Origin: Limosilactobacillus reuteri subsp. reuteri
GTDB lineage: Bacteria; Bacillota; Bacilli; Lactobacillales; Lactobacillaceae
Reading direction: 5' to 3'
NCBI RefSeq assembly: GCF_000016825.1
Contig: NC_009513.1
Coordinates: 1,372,501 to 1,436,500 of the forward strand
DNA length: 64,000 nucleotides
A model generated the notes under the pieces. That model was not told where the DNA came from and made no database searches. It saw nothing but the letters and a program-made list of their open reading frames with translations. Below are positions 30,768-39,578 of the stretch, in pieces (within the stretch, counting starts at the first letter, position 1; each line of letters opens with the position of its first letter). The position numbers were made by a program, and so were the translations under genes.

Positions 30768-32677
30768 ATCGAGTAGGAGATAATTGATTAGTTCAATTAT
30801 CGACCTCTCACACCACCGTACGTACGGTTCCGTATACGGCGGTTCGACAACTTAATCACATTAAATTGATTGGAGCGTCTTGGACATATTCATAAGTCCG
30901 AGTTGTTCCAGTTTTCTATTAGTTAGAGAATAGCTCAAGGTCTTACTATGTGCAGTTCGCCAGTAGCCCTTTCGGGTACTAGCGAAGACATATGCATCAT
31001 GCTGGGACAGCCCCAACTTCTGTAAGTTAGTTACCTTAGTTTTAAACTTTTTCCATTGCTTCCAAATATACTGCCTTATTCGGACCCTCAACCACTTGTC
31101 AAGGCGTTGAATAAAGTTAGTTAGTTTCCCAATTGAGTAGTACTGAAGCCACCCACGCATTTTTCGATGAATTTCTTCAAACATTCTTGTCAGAGATATT
31201 CCACGATTACGTTTAGTTAATAACTTCAGTGCTTTCTTTACTCGCTGTTGCGATTGTTTAGCTGGACGGGCGTAGGCCCCATTGTGGTCTACACCCAACG
31301 AAAAGCCAAGAAACTTCAACCGTAGCGGGCTACCGACTTTGGTTTTATCTGGATTCACTTTAACTTTCAAGCGCTTTTCTAGAAACTGTGTAATGCTTCG
31401 CATTACTCGTTCTCCGGCTCGTTGACTTTTAACATAGATGTTACAATCATCCGCATAGCGCACAAAGTGGTGACCACGTCTAGTCAACTCTTTGTCCAAC
31501 TCATTTAGATAGATGTTCGCCAGTAGTGGTGACAATGGCCCTCCTTGTGGGGTTCCTTTTTCACTCTTAGCGAAAAGCCCATGGTCTAAGACTCCGCTAG
31601 TTAGAAACTTACGAATGAGTCTTAGTGTCCATGGGTCATCAATATATTGTTGGAGATACTTAATCATCAAGTCATGATTAACGTTATCAAAATAGGCTTT
31701 TAGGTCTAAGTCGGCAACTCTTCGATAACCTTGATTATAAAGATCTACTACTTTTTCAATAGCGTCATGGGCCCCACGGTGGGGACGGAAGCCAAAGCTA
31801 TTATCAGAGAAAACACGCTCAAAGATAGGCGTAAGAATTTGGGCTACAGCTTGTTGAACCATTCGGTCCACCACCGTTGGTATTCCAAGTCTTCTTACTC
31901 TACCATTAGGCTTCGGAATTTCTACCCGTTTGACTGGAGCTGGTTTATACTTGCCCTCACGCAAACTAGCGATCAGTTCCGTCTTATTTTCTCTGAGATA
32001 TGGCAGAAGGTCATTGACTGTCATATCGTCAACGCCTGCTGCTCCTTTATTTCTCTTAACTCGCAAATAAGCCTGATTAAGGTTATTGCGATCCAAGACC
32101 AGGTCTTGGATAGTGACACTCATACCTTTACCTTCACCATAACCGGTACTACGCGCCCTTGTGTACTTTCGGTTTTCCAAACCTATCCTCGACAAGCGGT
32201 CAGCTTGTTGTTCTGTTTTCTGCGATTGTCGCACCTGATTACACCTCCGATATAAGTTACAAGTTATTGTCGTTCAGTCCTTCATCTGATTATTCAAACT
32301 ACTATGACCTCGGCTGACTTCTGGCTTACTCAACACTGCATCACTGCACCGCTTGTTTCTGTGGAAATTAAACTTATTCCTCTTGTCGGAAACGTGTAGG
32401 CCAGATCTCCCCGGGTAAGAATATTAGCTTTCGTACCATGTCATCGTTAGCTTTACTGAGACCAACTTCGAGTAGTATTGGACTTCAACTTGTCTAGCAG
32501 CCTTATCCAGTTAATTTCAGCCTTATAGCTACTTCTTGTTCATCGATGCAGTACTTTGCCTTAGACTTCCTTCAGATTCCACCTCACGGTGGACACCCTT
32601 GTCCTCAGCTCATGGTTCCGACTACTACGGCCCATAGCGGACTTTCACCACCTAGCTAATACCCATGCCGGGCGCAC
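30768..32677 (-). mobile_element. Group IIC intron
   Basis: The minus-strand RNA starts GTGCGCCCGGCATGGG (5' end 32677) and ends with domain V (CCGTATACGGAACCGTACG and following, about 30800-30845) and domain VI ending CTACTCGAT at 30768. The reverse transcriptase gene lies in domain IV. It sits directly after the T tract of a terminator hairpin, the target type known for class C introns. Length is about 1910 bases. Confidence 0.88.
30861..32234 (-). CDS. ltrA: Group IIC intron reverse transcriptase/maturase
   Basis: 457 residues. RT core with 'NKGAAGVDDMTV', 'FGFRPHRGAHDAI', 'GTPQGGPLSPLLANIYLNEL' and the catalytic 'RYADDCNIY', then maturase domain X and 'TRKGYWRTAHSKTLSY' at the C-terminus. 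No HNH endonuclease domain, consistent with class C. Closely resembles the Geobacillus GsI-IIC enzyme as I remember it. GTG start 32234 follows GGAGGTGTAATCAG. ATG 32123 is an alternative start. The frame is intact. Confidence 0.93.
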   Translation of the reverse strand: MRQSQKTEQQADRLSRIGLENRKYTRARSTGYGEGKGMSVTIQDLVLDRNNLNQAYLRVKRNKGAAGVDDMTVNDLLPYLRENKTELIASLREGKYKPAPVKRVEIPKPNGRVRRLGIPTVVDRMVQQAVAQILTPIFERVFSDNSFGFRPHRGAHDAIEKVVDLYNQGYRRVADLDLKAYFDNVNHDLMIKYLQQYIDDPWTLRLIRKFLTSGVLDHGLFAKSEKGTPQGGPLSPLLANIYLNELDKELTRRGHHFVRYADDCNIYVKSQRAGERVMRSITQFLEKRLKVKVNPDKTKVGSPLRLKFLGFSLGVDHNGAYARPAKQSQQRVKKALKLLTKRNRGISLTRMFEEIHRKMRGWLQYYSIGKLTNFIQRLDKWLRVRIRQYIWKQWKKFKTKVTNLQKLGLSQHDAYVFASTRKGYWRTAHSKTLSYSLTNRKLEQLGLMNMSKTLQSI

Positions 32678-32681
32678 AAAC

Positions 32682-32713
32682 AAAAAAGCTCCTTAATTAA
32701 TAGGGAGCTTTTG
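32682..32713. terminator. Terminator hairpin, target of the group II intron
   Basis: AAAAAAGCTCC (32682-32692) pairs with GGAGCTTTT (32704-32712). On the minus strand the hairpin ends in TTTTTTGTTT directly against the intron's first base at 32677. Which gene it originally served is unclear. Confidence 0.85.
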
Positions 32714-32720
32714 TTATTGA

Positions 32721-33491
32721 TTAATGTCTTTAGACCTAGTTGAGTGCGCGAGCAGAGCGAGTGCACGAAACAAAAAACCACCTGCTATGCGGGTGGGCGA
32801 TAAAAATTATATAAAAAAGGCCTCTTTTGCCTTAAGATGTAGGTGTTCAAGCCAAAGTCAATAAGGGAAAAGAGGTTATATAAATATGGCTAATAAATTA
32901 AATAGCTTAGCCCATACGAAGTGGTTATGTAAGTATCACATCGTATTCATACCAAAGTATAGACGTAAAGCGATCTTCAATCAATACCGAAGAGACCTGA
33001 GAGATTATATTCGTTTGTTGTGCAAATATAAGGGAGTAGAAATAATTGAAGGTCATATGATGCCAGATCATGTGCACTTGTTAGTAAGTATTCCGCCGAA
33101 ACTAAGTGTCTCGCAGTTTATGGGATACTTAAAAGGGAAAAGTGCATTAATGATGTTTGATCGACATGCAAACTTAAAATACAAATATGGGAACCGACAT
33201 TTTTGGGCTGAAGGCTACTATGTGAGTACAGTTGGATTAAATGAATCCACGATAAAGAAGTATATCCGAGATCAAGAGAAACATGATATAGCAATGGATA
33301 AGCTAACAAGTGTGGAATATTCGGACCCTTTTAAGGGTAAGTGAGGTAGTATAAACACCGCTTAAAGCGGTGGCAAAGTAGTCAGAGCATTTTGGCTTGA
33401 GCAAAGCGAAAGCCAGCGCCTTGAGACGCCGGCTTTTATTATCGGCTTATAGCCGATGTGCAAACCACCCGTTTGACGGGTGGTTATGATT
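32721..33491 (+). mobile_element. IS200/IS605-family element, copy 1
   Basis: 771 bases. No terminal inverted repeats. Instead there are subterminal hairpins: a left one near 32776 (CCACCTGC...GCGGGTGG) and a right one near 33465 (ACCACCCGT...ACGGGTGGT). It carries tnpA only. Almost identical to copy 2 at 52792-53562, in the opposite orientation. Confidence 0.88.
32886..33344 (+). CDS. tnpA: IS200-type TnpA transposase (Y1 HUH)
   Basis: 152 residues. HUH motif in 'DHVHLLVSIP' and the catalytic tyrosine in 'STIKKYIRDQE'. It cuts and joins single-stranded DNA at the subterminal hairpins. The frame is intact and the protein is identical to copy 2. RBS AAAGAGG is a few bases upstream. Confidence 0.95.
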   Translation: MANKLNSLAHTKWLCKYHIVFIPKYRRKAIFNQYRRDLRDYIRLLCKYKGVEIIEGHMMPDHVHLLVSIPPKLSVSQFMGYLKGKSALMMFDRHANLKYKYGNRHFWAEGYYVSTVGLNESTIKKYIRDQEKHDIAMDKLTSVEYSDPFKGK

Positions 33492-33516
33492 GATACAACA
33501 ACATTCTTACATTAAT

Positions 33517-35094
33517 CTATAACTTCGCTGTTAACTTCACATCAGGGTACTTTTGCTTAAACCAATTTTCGGCGAATTGATTTTCAAATAAGAATAGTGG
33601 CTGATCATGGATATCCTTGACTAAGATGTTTCTTGATGACGACATCTTTTCATCCAATTGATCTGGATCAATCCACCGGGCAGTCTTAGTTCCCATTGGT
33701 TCCATGACAACCTCGGAATTATATTCATTTTGCATCCGGAACTTGAACACTTCAAATTGAAGCTGACCAACTGCACCAAGAATATAATCACCAGTAGAAT
33801 AACTCCGGTAAAGCTGGACAGCCCCTTCTTGAACTAATTGATTGATTCCCTTGTGAAAGGATTTCTGTTTCATCACATTCTTAGCAGAAACACGAACAAA
33901 CAGTTCTGGCGTAAATTGTGGCAACTTTTCAAATTGAATATCTTTTTTACCATTATAAATAGAATCACCAATTTGGAAGTTTCCAGTATCGTATAAACCG
34001 ATAATATCACCGGCAACAGCTGTCTCAACGTTTTCACGGGTATCGGCCATAAATTCAGTCACATTTGATAACCGCATTGGTTTCTTAGTCCGTGATAATG
34101 TAACATCCATCCCCCGATCAAATTCACCAGAACAAATCCGGACAAACGCAATTCGATCACGGTGACGAGGATTCATGTTAGCCTGGATCTTAAAAACAAA
34201 ACCAGAAAATTCGGGATCAAGGGGCTTAACAACATCCCCGTCCTCAGTTTTGTGATCACTTGGTGCAGGGGCAAACTGTAAGTAGGTCTCCAAGAAAGTC
34301 TGAACTCCAAAATTGGTTAAAGCAGATCCAAAGAAGACCGGTGTTTGGTCCCCCTTGGCAATCTTTTCTTGATCAAGTTCATTACCGGCAACTTCAACCA
34401 GTTCCATGCCGTCCATTGCATCTTGCCATTCACCATCACCAGCTAATGGGTTGTCGCCCTCAACATTACCGTCTTCATCTAATGGTAAGTAAGGATTATT
34501 TTCATCAGCTGGATGAGTCAAGGCAACACGATGGTTAAAGCGATCATAGATTCCCTTGAACTGGTGACCAGAACCGATTGGCCAGTTAATTGGGTAAGTC
34601 TCAATTCCTAATACGTCTTCAACTTCATTTAAAAGGTCAAGTGGTTCACGGGCATCCCGGTCAAATTTATTCATAAAGGTAAAGATCGGAATTCCCCGCA
34701 TCTTACAAATTTGGAATAACTTCTTGGTCTGCGGCTCTATCCCCTTCGCACTATCAATAACCATCACAGCGGAGTCCACCGCCATTAATGTCCGATAAGT
34801 ATCTTCAGAGAAATCTTCGTGCCCTGGAGTATCCAAAATATTGATCCGCTTACCTTGGAAATCAAATTGCATAACAGATGAGGTAACAGAGATTCCCCGC
34901 TTCTTTTCAATCTCCATCCAGTCTGACTTTGCAAAATTACCGGTCTTCCGTGCTTTAACGGTCCCGGCTTCACGAACTACTCCCCCAAAAAGCAAGAGTT
35001 GTTCAGTAATCGTTGTTTTCCCGGCATCCGGGTGAGAAATAATGGCAAACGTACGCCGTTTATTAACTGCTTCAGCAAGTTCTTTTGGTGACAT
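33517..35094 (-). CDS. prfC: Peptide chain release factor 3
   Basis: 525 residues, full length. GTPase domain with P-loop '[14 protein letters not shown]', switch II '[14 protein letters not shown]' and '[10 protein letters not shown]'. EF-G-like domains follow. It recycles RF1/RF2 after termination. '[21 protein letters not shown]' is typical RF3, not EF-G. RBS AAGGAAAAAT. It stands alone with the IS200 end behind it. Confidence 0.97.
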   Translation of the reverse strand: MSPKELAEAVNKRRTFAIISHPDAGKTTITEQLLLFGGVVREAGTVKARKTGNFAKSDWMEIEKKRGISVTSSVMQFDFQGKRINILDTPGHEDFSEDTYRTLMAVDSAVMVIDSAKGIEPQTKKLFQICKMRGIPIFTFMNKFDRDAREPLDLLNEVEDVLGIETYPINWPIGSGHQFKGIYDRFNHRVALTHPADENNPYLPLDEDGNVEGDNPLAGDGEWQDAMDGMELVEVAGNELDQEKIAKGDQTPVFFGSALTNFGVQTFLETYLQFAPAPSDHKTEDGDVVKPLDPEFSGFVFKIQANMNPRHRDRIAFVRICSGEFDRGMDVTLSRTKKPMRLSNVTEFMADTRENVETAVAGDIIGLYDTGNFQIGDSIYNGKKDIQFEKLPQFTPELFVRVSAKNVMKQKSFHKGINQLVQEGAVQLYRSYSTGDYILGAVGQLQFEVFKFRMQNEYNSEVVMEPMGTKTARWIDPDQLDEKMSSSRNILVKDIHDQPLFLFENQFAENWFKQKYPDVKLTAKL

Positions 35095-35280
35095 TAAATT
35101 TTTCCTTTCCTTATTTTATTCTCGTGAAATATCTCTACTATATTATTACAATTTTTTATGAAAGTCTATTCTTAGAAAAAGTTACAGAAAGTTTAAAGTA
35201 TTGAGATATATTTGAACTTAGGATTAATTTTCTGCTATATTAATAAAGTTAGAACTTATTTTTATTGAGGTACTTAGTAT

Positions 35281-36747
35281 ATGGATAATAACAATAACAA
35301 CGAATCGCGGGAACATTACCGTAAACGGATGGAAGAACGTATCCAACGTGACGTTAATGAACGCAAGCGTCGAGAACGCGAGGAAGCACATAATAAGCGG
35401 GAGAACCGTTTGCGACGAGAAGAAGAACAATCGTCACCCGATTATCAACCGCCCAAAAAGCATCACTACCGAACGCCGAATTGGGTGCGCGCTTTAATTG
35501 GGTTATTAATTTGTCTAGTAGTGGCTGGCGGATTTTATGAATATCATAAAGTGCACTCAGTTGCCAAAGGGGTGTTTGGCGCTGGTGATGGAAAAATTAG
35601 TAAAAAGTTACAAAAGGGTGAACCAGTTTCCGTCCTGGCCATGGGAACAGATGTCGGTGCTTTAGATCGTGGTAACAAGGGTGGTAATACTGACTCTTTG
35701 GAACTATTTACTATTAATCCGAAAAAGAAAACAATTACTATGACTAGTATTCCTCGTGATATCCTAGTACGGGTTGAGACTAGTGATGGCCCTGATTACG
35801 TTAAAATCAACGCTGCTTATTCAATCAATGGGCCAAAGCAAACCGTAAAGCAAGTATCAGAATTACTTGATGTACCGATTGATTACTATGCAGTTATTAA
35901 CATGGGGGTTCTCGAAAAAGTTGTTAATTCCGTTGGTGGGGTTGAGGTTAATAACCCATTTGCCTTTGACTACGAAGGCCACCACTTCAAGAAAGGTAAA
36001 CAACACCTTAACGGAGCAAATGCGTTGAAGTATTCCCGGATGCGGTATGATGATCCAAATAATGATTACGGTCGTCAAAAACGGCAACAACAAATTCTAA
36101 AGAGCGTTATTAATAAGTTCAAGGCTTCAGGTTCAATTGGGGCAGCTAACAAGATTTTAGATGCTGTTGGGGATGGCGTTAAGACTAATATTCCAATTGA
36201 TGATATTGCGACCTTGTATGGTAACTACCATGGCGCAATGAACAATGTTAAAACCTACCATTTCCAAGGACAAAACGCAACGATCGAAGGAGTTTCCTTC
36301 CAGATTGCCAGTCCTAAAGAAATTAACCGGGTATCAAAACTGGTACGAGCTCAACTTGGCTTAAAGGCTAAGAACGTTGTTAACCACGAAACCAAGATGT
36401 ACAAGTCACAACCACACTATAATGGTTACAATGAAACAGACTTTATCCTTCCTGGTGGTGCCAGTTACAATGATCCTGGTAGTGGTAATGGAAGTGATGA
36501 AGTTATTGGCTCAAGTAGTCACCATTCATCTTCTGCAACTGAAGAAAGTGCAAGTACTACAGAAGAAAACTACGGAACAACCAATGCTTATAGTGAATCA
36601 CGGGCTGTTCTAACTACTGGCACAGCAAGCTCACAAGTAAGGCGATATTCAACTCCTCAATATCATAGTTACAATAACGGATACCCTTCAACATATACTC
36701 ATCCTACTTATGGGAATCATTACGGGTATACTCACCGTTATTATTAA
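35281..36747 (+). CDS. LytR-CpsA-Psr (LCP) family protein
   Basis: 488 residues. Very basic/acidic cytoplasmic N-terminus (1-65), one membrane segment (about 70-87), and an extracellular LCP domain with 'MGTDVGALDRGNKGGNTDSL', 'ITMTSIPRDILVRV' and 'NGANALKYSRMRYDDPNNDY', including the conserved Asp/Arg residues that bind the lipid pyrophosphate. The Ser/Thr/Tyr-rich C-terminal tail is probably disordered. LCP enzymes attach teichoic acid or capsular polymer to peptidoglycan. This one could serve the EPS cluster or teichoic acids. A terminator follows. Confidence 0.93.
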   Translation: MDNNNNNESREHYRKRMEERIQRDVNERKRREREEAHNKRENRLRREEEQSSPDYQPPKKHHYRTPNWVRALIGLLICLVVAGGFYEYHKVHSVAKGVFGAGDGKISKKLQKGEPVSVLAMGTDVGALDRGNKGGNTDSLELFTINPKKKTITMTSIPRDILVRVETSDGPDYVKINAAYSINGPKQTVKQVSELLDVPIDYYAVINMGVLEKVVNSVGGVEVNNPFAFDYEGHHFKKGKQHLNGANALKYSRMRYDDPNNDYGRQKRQQQILKSVINKFKASGSIGAANKILDAVGDGVKTNIPIDDIATLYGNYHGAMNNVKTYHFQGQNATIEGVSFQIASPKEINRVSKLVRAQLGLKAKNVVNHETKMYKSQPHYNGYNETDFILPGGASYNDPGSGNGSDEVIGSSSHHSSSATEESASTTEENYGTTNAYSESRAVLTTGTASSQVRRYSTPQYHSYNNGYPSTYTHPTYGNHYGYTHRYY

Positions 36748-36752
36748 ATTAT

Positions 36753-36789
36753 AAAAACCATCTTCGTTAAATTGGTGAAGATGGTTTTT
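36753..36789. terminator. Bidirectional terminator
   Basis: AAAAACCATCTTC pairs with GAAGATGGTTTTT (36777-36789) between convergent genes. Confidence 0.9.
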
Positions 36790-36790
36790 A

Positions 36791-38359
36791 TTACTTTAAA
36801 TAAATTGTTACTGTTTGCGTCGATTTATAAGGAGTGAAGCTAACCAGTGTTTCTCCTTTAACACTACTTTCCACTCTAACTCCTTTTGTAGAATAATTTC
36901 TACCGTAATTAAGTACGGGTAAAATCACTTTATTAACTTTGCCTTTTTGGAGATTATTGAGCTTATAGCTAATTACATTATATTGAGAACCAATTTGATT
37001 CTTTTTAAGATGTACCTTCCTACCATTTACCACTGCTATATGTTTATGGACATCTAATGCTGAACGAAAGACCTTTGCCTTATCCATACCTATTAACGTT
37101 TTTGCTGGCATGTAATCTGTATAAACAGCACTAGTTGCTATTTCAGTATAATTTTTCTGATTAGCAAATCCAATTCCATTAGTATGAGTATATTGATACA
37201 TATAACTAATGCTGACTAAACAAGAAACCAAGTACAAAAGAACAATTATACTATTAGAGTCCCTTAACTTATTACCAATTAAATTTGCAATCACTAATGA
37301 AAAGCAAAATGTGCTTATCCCTAAAAACCGCCATGGAAATTGTATTATATGGATAGGTGTTTTTTGAAGCAAAAACCATGGAAATAGTTTGGTAGATAGG
37401 AGTAAAAATAATAACCCAACACTTTCAATTCTACTCATTAATCGGTCTTTTGTAAGATAAACTAATAGTCCAAAAATTCCTGCAATAAATGTAATAAAGC
37501 CAAGATTTACTGCTAAAAGGTCATTAGGAACCATATTATTTACTGAATTAATGATTAAGTCACTCGGCTTTATTGCTTCATTAATAAGTGTATCTGGAAC
37601 TATTGGAACAATAATTGGTACTTTCATTTTGGCCCGTATCATCGTTAATAACATTGGTAAGCAAACCAAGAATGCTAAAAAGGCGCTTATGACTAGTCTC
37701 CTAGCAATAAGCAAATTAATTTGACGATGATCTAAAACCAATAAACAAACTAGAAAAAATGAAAAAATAATAGTTGAAAGAATATGTGCGTAACCGACAC
37801 AAATCATTCCTATTGATAACCACAACCATTTTTTAGAATTATAATCAAATAATTTTTCATACCCCATAAAAATTAAAGGTAGAAATATTAATGCAATATA
37901 CTCAGCAATATCACCACGTTGGCTTATTTGTAATAGTAAATATCCTCCATTGTTATATAGGATACTAAACAAAAATGCCACTTTCTTCGTGCCGAAAATA
38001 TCTCGCATCACGTAATAAGAAATAAAAAACGAAACTAGAGTTATTAAAAAACTACATATATTATAAGCAACTATAGGATCAACGTATGTACCCCCCCTCA
38101 ATATTGAAAAGGGGTATAAAAATAAGTACGGATAGAAGTGATTAATTGCTAAACCAATTTGTGAAAAAGCATATGTCCCAGTCGATGAAAATATATGTCC
38201 AGCTTGGATGCTTCGATATAATTCTTCGATTCGATTTAAGTGAAATTGTGTATCCCACCCCAAAGGAATTACTTTCATTTTAAAAAGATATGCATAAATA
38301 AGGAGGGCATTGATAGTAAAAAATACTATATAGTAATATTTGCTATAAAGCTTTCTCAT
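36791..38359 (-). CDS. Polytopic membrane protein, GT-C/PTPS-related type
   Basis: About 522 residues from ATG 38359, which has GGAGGAAGAAG before it inside the end of the upstream gene. The longer reading from 38413 lacks such a site. Roughly eleven membrane segments and a C-terminal extracellular beta-rich part. The first loop 'GWDTQFHLNRIEELYRSIQ' with a conserved Asp resembles the membrane family annotated as 6-pyruvoyl-tetrahydropterin-synthase-related and GT-C glycosyltransferases. A role in adding sugars to surface polymers is possible but unproven. It overlaps the AI-2E-type gene by 17 bases. Confidence 0.75.
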   Translation of the reverse strand: MRKLYSKYYYIVFFTINALLIYAYLFKMKVIPLGWDTQFHLNRIEELYRSIQAGHIFSSTGTYAFSQIGLAINHFYPYLFLYPFSILRGGTYVDPIVAYNICSFLITLVSFFISYYVMRDIFGTKKVAFLFSILYNNGGYLLLQISQRGDIAEYIALIFLPLIFMGYEKLFDYNSKKWLWLSIGMICVGYAHILSTIIFSFFLVCLLVLDHRQINLLIARRLVISAFLAFLVCLPMLLTMIRAKMKVPIIVPIVPDTLINEAIKPSDLIINSVNNMVPNDLLAVNLGFITFIAGIFGLLVYLTKDRLMSRIESVGLLFLLLSTKLFPWFLLQKTPIHIIQFPWRFLGISTFCFSLVIANLIGNKLRDSNSIIVLLYLVSCLVSISYMYQYTHTNGIGFANQKNYTEIATSAVYTDYMPAKTLIGMDKAKVFRSALDVHKHIAVVNGRKVHLKKNQIGSQYNVISYKLNNLQKGKVNKVILPVLNYGRNYSTKGVRVESSVKGETLVSFTPYKSTQTVTIYLK

Positions 38360-39470
38360 CGTCTTCTTCCTCCAATGGATGTTCAATCCGATAAATATCA
38401 AAGAAGTATTCACAAACCGTTTTAATCACGGCATAGAATGGGATACATAAAATCATCCCACCTACTCCAGCAATATGGCCGGCTGCTAATAATAGCATAA
38501 TGATAGTAAGCGGGTGAATCTGTAATGTTTTCCCAATAATATTCGGATAAATAATGTTCCCATCAATTTGTTGAACAACAATCACCACAACAATCACCCA
38601 AATCAATTTTTCAGGAGCCATTGTCAAGGCCACAAACAATGCTGGAGCAATTCCAATATAAGGCCCGATATAAGGAATGATGTTGGTTAACCCAGCAACA
38701 ATTCCTAAAACTAATGCCAAAGGTTGTCCGATTATCATGTAACCGATTGAAGTGGTGATACCGACAAATAAACATTCAATCATCTGTCCAGAAATATAAG
38801 ATGATAAAGTATTATTCATCTTAGTTAGTAGCTCATTAACTTCCTTAGCATGATGCGGTGATAGCCACTTTTGGATACTTGGACCCAGCTTTGAACCATC
38901 CTTAAGCATGTAGAAAAGCATCACTGGAACCGTAATTGTCACAACAGTAATATTAGTTACTACCCCAACAATATCACCAACTCGTTCAGATAAGCCCTTT
39001 AAAATAGTTTGTGCATAACCAGCAATTTGATGATCAAACTGACGATAATAAGTGTTCAAGTCAACATTACGCAAGAACGAATGTTGAACCGTATCATTAA
39101 TTAAAGTCTGAATACCACTAACCGTTTGCGGCATGTTACGAACTAATGAAGAAATTTCCTTAACAATAGTTGGTATCAAGAGAGAAATTCCACCAATAAT
39201 AATTAAAATTAAGGCAATAACAATTAACAAACTGGCAATTCCTCTACTCATCTTGAACTTACCAATCCGTAGTTTTAAAAATAATTTTAAAACCGGATTC
39301 AGCATATAGTACAAAAATCCAGAAATGATCAGAGGCACAAAAACAACAGAAATAAACGTTAAAAATGGCTGAAAAATAAACTGGATTTTTGTACATACCC
39401 AGATTAAGGTCGCCACAGTTAATAACAAAAGCGGCCAAAATAGCCAATGATAAAATTTTTGCTTAGACAT
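38343..39470 (-). CDS. AI-2E family (PerM/UPF0118) transporter
   Basis: 375 residues with about eight membrane segments. Typical family stretches 'GLTNIIPYIGPYIGIAPALFVAL' region and 'QQIDGNIIYPNIIGKTLQIHP'. The acidic C-terminus 'EEEDDEKAL' also holds the ribosome site of the next gene. Family members export autoinducer-2 or act as Na+/H+ antiporters. The substrate is unknown here. Confidence 0.92.
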   Translation of the reverse strand: MSKQKFYHWLFWPLLLLTVATLIWVCTKIQFIFQPFLTFISVVFVPLIISGFLYYMLNPVLKLFLKLRIGKFKMSRGIASLLIVIALILIIIGGISLLIPTIVKEISSLVRNMPQTVSGIQTLINDTVQHSFLRNVDLNTYYRQFDHQIAGYAQTILKGLSERVGDIVGVVTNITVVTITVPVMLFYMLKDGSKLGPSIQKWLSPHHAKEVNELLTKMNNTLSSYISGQMIECLFVGITTSIGYMIIGQPLALVLGIVAGLTNIIPYIGPYIGIAPALFVALTMAPEKLIWVIVVVIVVQQIDGNIIYPNIIGKTLQIHPLTIIMLLLAAGHIAGVGGMILCIPFYAVIKTVCEYFFDIYRIEHPLEEEDDEKAL

Positions 39471-39498
39471 AGATACTCCTTATATAAGGTTTAAAATA

Positions 39499-39537
39499 AA
39501 AATCATCTAAAACTGTAACATAGTTTTAGATGATTTT
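39499..39537 (-). terminator. Terminator of the repeat-only protein gene
   Basis: AAAATCATCTAAAACT pairs with AGTTTTAGATGATTTT, with a T-rich flank on the minus strand, between the repeat protein stop and the next gene. Confidence 0.85.
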
Positions 39538-39578
39538 GTTTAAAATTGAAAAGTTTTATTATTCTTTCTTATTCTAAA

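Noticed and set aside
30861..32234. Reverse transcriptase considered as a retron or diversity-generating element
   Set aside because: The flanking GTGCGCC start, domain V/VI and maturase domain X identify a group II intron; no template/variable repeat pair or retron msr/msd seen.
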